Shown one piece after another: positions 37,702 through 45,911 of a DNA stretch of 64,000 bases; the stretch's first letter is position 1, and every line of letters starts with the position of its first letter. The stretch lies in contig NZ_JAETWB010000017.1 of assembly GCF_016773205.1 (NCBI RefSeq), positions 39,946-103,945 of the forward strand, given 5' to 3'. Source of the stretch: Belnapia arida (GTDB lineage Bacteria > Pseudomonadota > Alphaproteobacteria > Acetobacterales > Acetobacteraceae). A program made the translations under genes and the position numbers. Below the pieces are notes generated by a model. That model worked only from the letters and a program-made list of their open reading frames with translations. It did not search any database and was not told the DNA's origin.

Positions 37702-37842
37702 TCAGGATCCACGCGGCCCAGGCGTGACCCCCTCAATTAAGCGCAGCCACTCCGCGGGCAGCGGCTCGGCGGCGATGCCATCGAACTCCTTGTGGAGGCT
37801 GTGCTGCAGCCAGCGGCCGAATACGTCGCTCTCCACTGGCAT
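37702..37842 (-). CDS. nepR: NepR-like anti-sigma factor of the general stress response
   Basis: A 46-residue protein from the Met at 37842 (MPVESDVFGRWLQHSLHKEF); the frame extends upstream but without protein character. The core LHKEFDGIAAEPLPAEWLRL matches the NepR pattern of two short helices around an E-P-x-P motif that bind EcfG-type sigma factors. NepR is released by phosphorylated PhyR. Neither PhyR nor EcfG is visible nearby, so it would act on chromosomal partners. Short length limits certainty. Confidence 0.6.
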   Translation of the reverse strand: MPVESDVFGRWLQHSLHKEFDGIAAEPLPAEWLRLIEGVTPGPRGS

Positions 37843-38211
37843 AGCTGAGTCCTGCCGTAATCGCCACGTCCCTCGATGAGGCATTCTGTCCCTGCATGTG
37901 CCCGAATGCTCTTGGCTCCCGTCGTACGGCACTCTCGCCTCCTAATTAGCAGCCGCCTGCGCCGCATTTCCGTACGCAACATCCCGCAGTCTCAGCCCCA
38001 ACCAATGCGGCGCATGTCTCTGCGGTTCGGCGCCCCTGAGGCGTAATCAACGGCGGAGGTGGGCGCCGGTTTCCGCCTCTGCGACCATGTCAGGCCGACG
38101 TCCCTACACGGCGGAGCCCAGCCATGCCTGCGGCTGTGGCGAACTGCCCAGGGCCACGCGGCTCAGGGCGTGTCGGTTCGGAGCAGCATCTCGGGCGCGA
38201 GCGGGGGCGGA

Positions 38212-38400
38212 TCAGCCGAGGATTACTACCACCTTGCTGCTTTTGACCGTGATCACGGCGGCCATAACTAGGAGAGACGAGCGCACCGCAACGCCGAAGC
38301 TCTTGAACTCTTCGGCAACGACCAGGAAGGCGCCGGGACCGCCGATAACGCTGTCCCTATGATATTCGTCTGGCCGGATGGTGCGGCGCCGAAGGTTGGG
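38212..38400 (-). pseudogene. C-terminal remnant of a DUF1194 (vWA-like) protein
   Basis: On the minus strand the frame reads PDEYHRDSVIGGPGAFLVV and then an amphipathic helix up to a TGA at 38212. The Y-x-R-D-x-VIGGPGAF motif is the conserved end of DUF1194 proteins. No upstream part of that family is found, since sequence towards 38527 belongs to the next gene. The rest of 37933-38211 shows nothing recognisable. Confidence 0.45.
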
Positions 38401-38526
38401 TGGTCGTTCAAGATGGCTACGCCATGCGTCACCCGCGGGTCACCTCAGAATCCGGTCCCGATTCGACTTCATGGAATCGCCCGCACGGTCTAGGAAGGGA
38501 GTATCAGATCTTAGCTGCGGCGGGCG

Positions 38527-39768
38527 GTGCAGCGGCACATCGGTCCAATGGGGCCCGCTTCGCTGAACAGCCAGGAACTGGTTTGGAGACCGCTACCCAT
38601 GCCCATTCGCGCCATTCTCGCCCACACCGGGGAAGAGCTCGCCATGCGCTTGCGGCAGCAGGAGCTGGTTGCCCGCTTTGGTCACTTCGCCTTGCGCGGT
38701 GAAGACCTTCAGGCGACGTTCGACGAGGCATGCCGGGTTGCGGCCGAGGGCCTGGAGACGAAGTTCGCCAAGGTGCTGGAATGGTTGCCTGCGGAGGGTG
38801 TCTTCCTGGCCCGGGCCGGGGTCGGCTGGCGGTCTGGCCTGATGGGTTGCGCGCGCGTTGGCGCCGACCTCGCCAGCCCCTCCGGCTATGCGTTCCGCAC
38901 CGGCGAGCCCGTCATCTCGAACCATCTTGAGGACGAAGACCGGTTTCGGACGCCACAGATGATGGTCGAGCACGGCATCCGGAGAGCCATTAACGTGCTT
39001 ATCGGGGAGGGCGACAGACGCTTCGGTGTGCTCGAGGCGGATTGCACCGAGCGGGGCGCCTTCGACCGCTTTGACATCGCCTTCCTGCAGTCGCTTGCCA
39101 ACATCCTTGCCGCAGCGGTCGAGGTCCACGGGAGGTGGGCAGCGGCCCGCGAAGGTGCGGCAGCCAAGGACCTGCTGATGGCCGAAATCCACCACCGAGT
39201 GAAAAACAGCCTTCAGTTGGTTCAGAGCATGCTTGCCCTGCAGGCGCGCGCCGCGGCGGCAACTGAGGCGGCCGCCCCACTTGCCGAAAGCGCGGCGCGG
39301 GTGCGTACCATCGCTGCTCTGCACGACCGCCTCTACCGTGCCAGCACCGGGCTTGAAGTTGAGGTGTCCCCCTACCTGCATGGACTCATCGAGGACCTAC
39401 GAGCGTCGATAGCGCCAGCGCAGGCGGAGCGGGAGATTCACCTCCAGGCGGATTCGGCGGCCTGGGGCGCCGCCGAGGTAACGACACTGGGTCTGGTCCT
39501 GACCGAGCTCGTCACCAATGCCATCAAGTACGGGAAAGGGAATGTTCACGTGGTCTTCCGCCAGTCGCTCCTGGACCATGCGGAGCTGGTGGTCGAGGAC
39601 GAGGGGCCTGGCTTACCCGCCGACTTCAACCCAACACGCAGCAGCGGGCTGGGCATGCGGCTTGTAAAGGGGCTGCTGAGTGGTCACGGCGGTCTCGACG
39701 TTGACCGGAGCGTCAGCCACACGCGCTTCATTGCGAGACTGCAGTATACGCACGGAACCTCACATTGA
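38527..39768 (+). CDS. GAF-domain sensor histidine kinase, HisKA_2 type
   Basis: A cytoplasmic kinase of up to 413 residues. The GTG at 38527 is the longest start; the Met codons at 38548 and 38599 are alternatives. A GAF domain (about residues 50-205, with EEGVFLARAGVGWRSG-type sequence and FGVLEADCTERGAFDRFD) precedes the phospho-acceptor box EIHHRVKNSLQLVQSML of the HisKA_2/HWE-related group and an ATPase domain (LVTNAIKYGKG, DEGPGLPADF, GLGMRLVKGL). These kinases commonly feed general stress signalling through PhyR-like regulators, consistent with the NepR-like gene upstream. No membrane helix. Confidence 0.88.
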   Translation: MQRHIGPMGPASLNSQELVWRPLPMPIRAILAHTGEELAMRLRQQELVARFGHFALRGEDLQATFDEACRVAAEGLETKFAKVLEWLPAEGVFLARAGVGWRSGLMGCARVGADLASPSGYAFRTGEPVISNHLEDEDRFRTPQMMVEHGIRRAINVLIGEGDRRFGVLEADCTERGAFDRFDIAFLQSLANILAAAVEVHGRWAAAREGAAAKDLLMAEIHHRVKNSLQLVQSMLALQARAAAATEAAAPLAESAARVRTIAALHDRLYRASTGLEVEVSPYLHGLIEDLRASIAPAQAEREIHLQADSAAWGAAEVTTLGLVLTELVTNAIKYGKGNVHVVFRQSLLDHAELVVEDEGPGLPADFNPTRSSGLGMRLVKGLLSGHGGLDVDRSVSHTRFIARLQYTHGTSH

Positions 39769-40012
39769 AGCATTAGTGGGCCGTCATTCATCCCGCACGG
39801 GGCAGCATGGGGACGGATAGGTGTCCGGCTAAGATTTCTTGCCACTGATGCTGTGAGCTTGCGTGCAGGTCTGGGTGTCCGGGCCCGGATCGCTCATGAG
39901 AAAGCTGCCGAACACCGAATCGAACTACTCCTGGCCGCTGAACCTCACCCCCCTCCGGACGTTTCTGCAGCTTGCAAGCCGCACTGGAAACTAGAAATGG
40001 GGTGAGTGTCGG

Positions 40013-41746
40013 GTGGATCTGCGGTCAAGCCTCCTCTCGAACGACACCATCCGGCACGGACCGCGGATCCGTGCATTGCAGCGGACCGGGCTGCTCGACA
40101 CGCCACCCGAGGAGACGTTTGACCGCGTAACTCGGCTTGTTTGCCGCGTGCTGCGGGTGCCTGTCGCCCTGGTCTCACTGGTCGACGCGAACCGGCAGTT
40201 CTTCAAGAGCGCCACGGGCTTGCCGGAACCCTGGGCCTCGCGGCGGGAAACGCCCCTCTCGCATTCCTTTTGCCAGCATGTCGTCACTTCCGGAACGGCG
40301 CTCATCGTGGAGGACGCCCGGTCGCACCTACTGGTTCGCGACAACCTCGCTATTCCCGATCTCGGCGTGGTCGCCTACCTCGGCATGCCGCTCGCGCTGC
40401 CGGATGGGCAGGTCATCGGCGCGCTCTGCGCCATCGACACAGTGCCGCACCATTGGACCACCAATGAGACCGAGACACTGCGAGACTTAGCCACAATCAT
40501 TATGGACGAGATCGCGTTGCGCCAACTGAACGGCGACCTGGAGGCCCGGGTGGGGCAGGAGGTCGCGGCACGCGAGGCAGCACTGGTGGAGCGGGCAAAG
40601 GCGCGGCGGCTGGAGGCGCTCAGCCAACTCGCGGGCAGCGTCGCGCATGACATGAACAATGTCCTGCAGGCCGCAGGTGGCGGTATCCGCCTCGCGATCC
40701 GGCGCCTCGAGCGCGACCCGGCCACCGCCCGCCACCTGCTCGATGCTGCGCTCGAGGCCTTGGACCGCGGCGCCTCGGTGACCCGGCGGCTGCTCTCCCT
40801 GGCGGGGCGCGGGGTGCTCTTCCCGGAGCCGTTGAACGTCGCTGCTCTGCTGGCCGACCTGCGCGGTGCGCTTTCCTCATCCGCGGGTGGGGTGCTCGAC
40901 CTGCGGGTCGCCGCATCGGACGACCTCCCCCCTATCCTGGCAGACCGGACCCAGTTGGAAGCGGCACTGAACGCGCTCGCGGCCAACGCGCGCGAGGCGA
41001 TGCCTGATGGTGGGGCGCTTACGCTGGGCGCATCGACCGAAACGGTGTGCAAAGGCATACCGCACCGGGCGCGGTTGAAGCCGGGCACCTACATCCGCTT
41101 AAAGGTTATCGACAACGGGACGGGCATGAGCGCCGAGACGCTGGCACAAGCCCCGGAGCCGTTCTTCACAACGAAGGATGTCGGCAAGGCCACGGGTCTC
41201 GGGCTCGCCACGAGCCGCAGCTTCGCCGAGCAGTCCGGCGGCGGGTTGGCCATCGAGAGCGAGCCAGGACGCGGCACAACGGTGACCCTTTGGCTGCCAC
41301 AGGCCGGAGAGGAGGATGCGGGGGAAGAAGACCCTGGCCAAAGCTCGCCACCCGCCTCTCCGCCGGGCCGCCGCATCCTGCTGGTGGACGACGACCCGTT
41401 AGTCCTGCGCGTCTTCAAGGTGCAGTTGGCGGAGGCGGGGCACGCCGTGCTGGCGGCCGGGGGTGGCGCTGAAGCGCTGGCGATGCTGGATCGGGGAGAA
41501 GCGGTGGACTTGCTCGTCACGGATCTGTCGATGCCCGGCATGGATGGGGTGGAGCTGATCCGGGCGGCACAGGGACGCAGGCCCGGACTGCCTGCCGTCC
41601 TTATCACGGGCCATCCAGTCAATGCCGCAGCGCCAGCTGACGAGGACGCCCGAGCCGCTGCCTTCCAGCTCATGCACAAGCCGGTGTCCGGTCCATACCT
41701 GGCGGACCGGATCGCAACCATGCTGCACAGCGTGCCGCCCCCATAG
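40013..41746 (+). CDS. GAF hybrid histidine kinase with receiver domain
   Basis: A 577-residue soluble protein starting at GTG. Order: GAF domain (residues 15-175; RIRALQRTGLLDTPPEETFD and FCQHVVTSG are typical), a coiled coil, phospho-acceptor helix SVAHDMNNVLQAAGGG (His near 213), ATPase domain (GTGMSAETL, GKATGLGLATSRSFAEQSGG), and a C-terminal receiver with RILLVDDDP and the acceptor Asp in VTDLSMPGMDG. Hybrid kinases of this form pass phosphate internally and then to another protein. It lies 244 bases after the previous kinase on the same strand. Confidence 0.88.
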   Translation: MDLRSSLLSNDTIRHGPRIRALQRTGLLDTPPEETFDRVTRLVCRVLRVPVALVSLVDANRQFFKSATGLPEPWASRRETPLSHSFCQHVVTSGTALIVEDARSHLLVRDNLAIPDLGVVAYLGMPLALPDGQVIGALCAIDTVPHHWTTNETETLRDLATIIMDEIALRQLNGDLEARVGQEVAAREAALVERAKARRLEALSQLAGSVAHDMNNVLQAAGGGIRLAIRRLERDPATARHLLDAALEALDRGASVTRRLLSLAGRGVLFPEPLNVAALLADLRGALSSSAGGVLDLRVAASDDLPPILADRTQLEAALNALAANAREAMPDGGALTLGASTETVCKGIPHRARLKPGTYIRLKVIDNGTGMSAETLAQAPEPFFTTKDVGKATGLGLATSRSFAEQSGGGLAIESEPGRGTTVTLWLPQAGEEDAGEEDPGQSSPPASPPGRRILLVDDDPLVLRVFKVQLAEAGHAVLAAGGGAEALAMLDRGEAVDLLVTDLSMPGMDGVELIRAAQGRRPGLPAVLITGHPVNAAAPADEDARAAAFQLMHKPVSGPYLADRIATMLHSVPPP

Positions 41747-42081
41747 TGCGCCTGCCGACCGGCGTGCGCGGGCAGGAGGGCACCGACGGCGGACGGGCAC
41801 TGAGCGGCGACGCAGCGGGGCAGGCCCAGCTTGCCGCCGGAGTTGTCGCATGGCTGGCCCGTCTCCTTGGTGGAGACGGACGCGTGTCCCGAAGCGGTAT
41901 GCACGGGCGCCACCTGCATCAAGGTGGCGGCGTCGCGCTATGCTACGCAGTGCTCGGCGGCGGCCTGCTGGACGGGCGTGGCCGCCGAGGCGTGCCGCAT
42001 GGCGGGACCCGGCAAGGCGAGCAGAACCAGCGCGAGTAAGCCCGCGATGACCTTCCTGAATGTGCTCGTGCTCCTCGGCAT
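41747..42081 (-). pseudogene. Small exported Cys/His protein with an in-frame TAG
   Basis: The frame starts with a basic N-terminus and a signal peptide (VIAGLLALVLLALPGPAM), reads AAAEHCVA, meets TAG at 41938-41940, then continues with HTASGHAS, GQPCDNSGGK and LPRCVAAQCPSAVGALLPA. The alternation of His and Cys motifs resembles small secreted proteins of copper and zinc loci. The frame runs on into the preceding kinase gene, so its true end is unclear. Support is moderate to low. Confidence 0.4.
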
Positions 42082-42213
42082 CCCTGATATCCTTGGTCTC
42101 GGGTGATCTTACCCGGTGTCGATAACCTAGCCCGCGTGGCACTGGGCTGAGAGTCGAGCGGCGGCGGCTTTTCCGCGGCGGACATCCTTTGTCACGGCGT
42201 TCGAATGCGCTGG

Positions 42214-42615
42214 CTAGCGAGCCATGGCGCCGACCAACCGGTCCCGCTGGGCTGGATCAAGAGGGTTCAGGAACGACGTGGCGAGTTCGTCCGAGAGCAT
42301 CTCGTAGTTCGCCCGTTCCGTCATCCCTTGGGGCGTCAGGACCACCCGCCGAACCCGCGCATCGCTCGAGTGCGCCGCCGTTTGGATGAGTTCCTGCGCT
42401 TCAAGCGAGCGCAACAGGCGGCTTAGATAGCCGGAGTCGAGGTTCAACCGCTCGCGCAAGGTACGTACGTCGGTGCCATTGGGCCCGACCTCGTGCAGCA
42501 GCCGGGCCTCGCTGAGCGGGCGACCACGTTGCAGGTAGCTGTTCTCCAACACGCCGATGTGCAGCGTGACGGCTCGGTTGAATCGGCGAACCTGCTCGAT
42601 ATGGCGCTCGTGCAT
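42214..42615 (-). CDS. MarR-family regulator, HTH half only
   Basis: A 133-residue winged-helix protein. The ATG at 42615 follows CAGAGG. The sequence RGRPLSEARLLHEVGP, LRERLNLDSGYLSRLLRSLE and DARVRRVVLTPQG is the DNA-binding half of the MarR/GNAT fusion proteins, in which an acetyltransferase domain normally follows. Here a TAG ends the frame right after the MarR domain (AMAR), and no GNAT sequence is found, so the gene is truncated. The DNA-binding domain may still work. Confidence 0.75.
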   Translation of the reverse strand: MHERHIEQVRRFNRAVTLHIGVLENSYLQRGRPLSEARLLHEVGPNGTDVRTLRERLNLDSGYLSRLLRSLEAQELIQTAAHSSDARVRRVVLTPQGMTERANYEMLSDELATSFLNPLDPAQRDRLVGAMAR

Positions 42616-42617
42616 CC

Positions 42618-42633
42618 TCTGACCGTAGTCAGA
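42618..42633. promoter_or_regulatory. Perfect palindrome at the MarR gene start
   Basis: TCTGAC (42618-42623) and GTCAGA (42628-42633) form a perfect inverted repeat with a 4-base centre, directly before the MarR start codon and overlapping its ribosome binding site. MarR proteins usually bind such sites to repress themselves. Inference from position and symmetry only. Confidence 0.4.
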
Positions 42634-42699
42634 AATAACCACCCTGCAAAGAGGCCACTAACCCTCCCCGCTAGCGTTTGCGATAAAGCATGTCTGCTC

Positions 42700-43577
42700 G
42701 CCGCCTGCATGGCCGCCAATCTTGACCCTCCCATTTCCCTGCTGGTCGTGCGCTGGATCACCCAGCCGTTGCGGCACCCCGCCAAGGCTGCCGAGGATTT
42801 CAGCAAGGGCACTGCACCGGTGCCGCTGACGGAGAGCGGACCGCGCGAGGTCCAGGAGGCCGCGCGGACCTTCAACGCTATGCAGGCAAGGATCCACCGC
42901 CTGGTCGCCGACCGCACGCAGGCGCTCGCCGCCGTCAGCCACGACCTGCGCAGTCCCATCCAGCGCCTGCGCCTGCGCGCGGATTTCCTCGACCACGTCG
43001 AGGCGCAGCGGGCCATCGACGACGACCTCGACGAGATGGAAGCCATGATCGGGTCGCCCCTCGCCTACCTGCGGGGCGAGACGGAGAGCGAGGAGCCGCG
43101 CCAGACCGACCTCACGGCCATCCTGGCCACGCTCGTGGACGACGCCCCCGACCGCGGCGCCACGGCGACCTACGCCGAGCCCGACCGGCTCCCGATGCAG
43201 CTGCGGCCGGTCGGCATCAAGCGTGCCCTGGCGAACCTCGTCGACAACGCGGTCAAGCACGGGGCGGGGCACGCGTCACTCTCGAGGAGAGGCCGGGATC
43301 CGTCACGGTGCGGGTCGAGGACGACGGGCCCGGCATTCCGGAGACGGCGCTGGAGACGGTGTTCGAACTGTTTCAGCGCCTTGACGCTTCCCGCAACCGG
43401 GACACCGGCGGCACCGGGCTCGGCCTCGCCATCGCCCGCCATGTGGTGAATACCCACGACGGCAGCATGGACTGGGCCAACCGCCCCGGGGGCGGGTTGG
43501 TGGCGACAGTGCGGCTCCCCAGGGACCCGGTCGTGGCGGCGCACGCGCAGGAGACCGCAGAGGGCACGCGGGCCTAG
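42700..43577 (+). pseudogene. Sensor histidine kinase remnant: sensor domain missing, frameshift in the ATPase domain
   Basis: Recognisable sequence begins with a membrane helix end and HAMP (LLVVRWITQPLRH), the H box ALAAVSHDLRSPIQRLRLR and the N box LANLVDNAVKHGAG. Near 43268 one base is missing, and the sequence continues in another frame: EERPGSVTVRVEDDGPGIP, then GGTGLGLAIARHVV to a TAG at 43577. The N-terminal sensor and first membrane helix are absent and replaced by sequence overlapping the divergent MarR gene. This is a dead or badly damaged kinase; its regulator is not present. Confidence 0.75.
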
Positions 43578-43804
43578 ACGAGCTCTCGCGCGATCGTCCA
43601 GATTGGCTTCGCGCCGTGGCTGCACCTGGCGATTGTCTTCCGGTTCGTCTTGGATGGGCCGCAAGCTAGCTTGCGAACCTGCAGGTCGACGAAGCGCGAG
43701 AGGGCGCTCGACGTCGCCCGGCGCCTCCCCATCTCCCCCGTCTAGGAGTGCTCCAACTCCACACCAGACCTTCGGCACCCGGCCGCACGAAAAAGGAGAC
43801 ATGG

Positions 43805-44278
43805 ATGAGACGACGGCTTTTCCTGGCGGCACTGGCCGCAACCGGTGCCGCGAGCGTGGCCTCGGCCCTGGCCGCCGACGAACGGCTGCTGCGGGTCTGG
43901 CGCGACCCGAGCTGCGGCTGCTGCACGGGCTGGGTGGACCACATGCGGGCCGCCGGGTTCCGGGTCGAGGACAACCTCGTCGCCTCGCCCGCCCCCGTCC
44001 GCCGGATGCTTGGCATCCCGTCGGACCTGCTCTCCTGCCACGCGGCCACCGTGGACGGCTACGCGCTGGAGGGGCACGTGCCAGCCGAGGCGGTGCGGCG
44101 CCTGCTGGCCGAGCGCCCGGCTGGCGTGCGCGGGCTGGCCGTCCCCGCCATGCCGACCGGCTCGCCCGGCATGGAGATTCCGAGTGAGCCGGACGATACC
44201 TATGACGTCGTCGCCTTCGACGACGGCGGCGGCGGGCACCGCGTGTTCATGCGCTTCCGGGGGGGCCGGGCGATCTAG
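43805..44278 (+). CDS. DUF411 metal-binding periplasmic protein
   Basis: A 157-residue protein. The ATG at 43805 follows AAGGAGA. A Tat- or Sec-like signal (MRRRLFLAALAATGAASVAS) leads to the DUF411 signature WRDPSCGCCTGWVDHM with three Cys, and a later SDLLSCHAATVDGYALEGHV with Cys and His. Members of this family bind copper and occur in copper and silver resistance loci. It stands alone after the kinase remnant. The signal suggests a periplasmic copper chaperone or buffer. Confidence 0.88.
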   Translation: MRRRLFLAALAATGAASVASALAADERLLRVWRDPSCGCCTGWVDHMRAAGFRVEDNLVASPAPVRRMLGIPSDLLSCHAATVDGYALEGHVPAEAVRRLLAERPAGVRGLAVPAMPTGSPGMEIPSEPDDTYDVVAFDDGGGGHRVFMRFRGGRAI

Positions 44279-44396
44279 GAGCGGACCGTCGGAGGAGAGG
44301 GCATCTACAGCTCCTCTTGTGCGCTTCGGAAGCGAACGGCGGTATTGGAACGCAGCTTCAGCGCTTGGCCACATTGCGGCGAAAAGCGTGATTGTT

Positions 44397-45329
44397 TCAG
44401 TTTCCGCTGACGGCCATGCTGCCCGGCAACCACATTTCCAATGTGCCGGGACGCGGCGGCTTCGCATAGGACGAGAAGTCCCGCACGCGCCATGCCAGGC
44501 CTGCCAAGATTGGGACCAGGTCCAGGGCCGCCGCCTTGTCGGCCTCGTAGAAGTAGCGGATCTCAGGTGCGGATGGAGTGACGCGGACCGGCCGGATCGC
44601 CGCCACGGCCACACCCTGACGGTCGAGGCGACGCGCCAACGCCTCGGCCGCGCCGTCCGTCGCGCTTGCGGGCTGGTGGATGAAGACGCGGGACGCCGCA
44701 AGCGGTGGCGGAACAGCGGGCATCCGGGCCGCCGCCATAGGGTCCGCGGCAAGGCTCGCCACCGCTGGCGCGAGCCTGCGATCGAGCTCCGGGCCCGCAG
44801 GCAGGTTCGGTACCGGCACCTCCTGCTGTGAGGCTCGCGGCGGGAGACTAGGCGGCATCTGGGCTTCTGCCACCCGCCGAGTAGAAGCCGATGCCTCTGT
44901 AGGGCTCGGTGGCGATGCAGCTTCGGGCTGCGTCATCGTCCCTCGGCCGGTGCGCGGTTGGTGGTCTGCCTCCAGCCGAGCCTCCGTCGGCGGAGACGCG
45001 CTGCCCACGACCTCCCTTGGATGCCGGTCGCCGCGGGCGGCTTCCATGAACGTCGGATCCGGAAGCACTTCACGGACCGCCGGAGGCGTGCGGGGCGTAA
45101 TCACCTCACTCGTGGCGACGGTCGCATGGGGTGTGGCCAGTTCCGCCTGCCGAGCCCGAGCCAGCGCGGCCGCGAGGTCATCCTGTCTCCGCGCGGTGGA
45201 CTGGACATCGGAAATGGCCACCACCGCCAGTCCGAAGGCACCCGCCGCAAGCGGCACCGACGCCCAGATCGCGGCCGTCACCCACCTGGACGGGGCTGCG
45301 TCGCGCTCAAGGCCGTTCTCCTCAGTCAA
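44397..45329 (-). CDS. Membrane-anchored protein with LytR_C-like tail, paralog A
   Basis: About 310 residues from a TTG start at 45329, chosen because TEENGLERDAAPSRWV aligns with the ATG start of the neighbouring paralog (MLDENGFDRDPAPSRWV) and the upstream bases also resemble each other. A cytoplasmic N-terminus, one membrane helix (AIWASVPLAAGAFGLAVVAI), a long Pro/Ala/Glu-rich periplasmic linker and a C-terminal domain of about 110 residues (SRVFIHQPAS, VAAIRPVRVTPSAPEIRYFY, RPGTLEMWLPG) follow. The last domain resembles the LytR_C fold order. Function unknown; possibly cell-envelope binding. Confidence 0.65.
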   Translation of the reverse strand: MTEENGLERDAAPSRWVTAAIWASVPLAAGAFGLAVVAISDVQSTARRQDDLAAALARARQAELATPHATVATSEVITPRTPPAVREVLPDPTFMEAARGDRHPREVVGSASPPTEARLEADHQPRTGRGTMTQPEAASPPSPTEASASTRRVAEAQMPPSLPPRASQQEVPVPNLPAGPELDRRLAPAVASLAADPMAAARMPAVPPPLAASRVFIHQPASATDGAAEALARRLDRQGVAVAAIRPVRVTPSAPEIRYFYEADKAAALDLVPILAGLAWRVRDFSSYAKPPRPGTLEMWLPGSMAVSGN

Positions 45330-45911
45330 AGTGGTTTTCGGTTCCCCGAATTCTGGGTGGGTCGAGGCGGGCAACCGGCCTGCCGAATGGCTCAGCCTCG
45401 CTCGCATCCACGCAGGGGTGGCGTCTCGCGCGTCGGGCCCTGGATTGGGCGACCCTGAGCGGATCCGGGTCGGCAGGGCGCGCTCGCCGTCGCCGGGACT
45501 AGTTGCCGAAGGTGTGGAAAGCTTGGTGCTCATGACGGTGAATGTGCCCTGTGGTGCGGTTAGCCGAATCCGGTAGGCCACGGCTTCAGCTGGTGGACCG
45601 CTCGCACGGCCCACCAGGGCTTAACGACCAAGTCGCCGCCGAGGTCAGAGGAGCGATTGTCCCAGCCGCCTCGACGCCATCGGTGACGCGCGGAACGGTG
45701 GTGGCCGGGCATGGGATAACGTCCCCTCGGCATTGAGGGCGTGGCGCCACCAACGGCCACGCGTGCGTTCGGGTCGTTGGGCTGGACGCGGAACGCGCCA
45801 TTCCGCTGGCCCTCATCGTCAGCGAATGCCGAAGATTTCGGCACCGCTGTCCCAAAAAATCAGGCTGGTTTCGAAGTGCGCCCATCGAGGTCGCCGGAGC
45901 CGCCGCCATCC
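45330..45911. other. Gap between the two paralogs
   Basis: The frame of paralog A stays open upstream to 45614 but the translation is low in complexity and does not match paralog B, so I treat it as non-coding. A minus-strand frame at 45560-45844 has a weakly protein-like beginning but no other support. No promoter was fixed. Confidence 0.35.
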
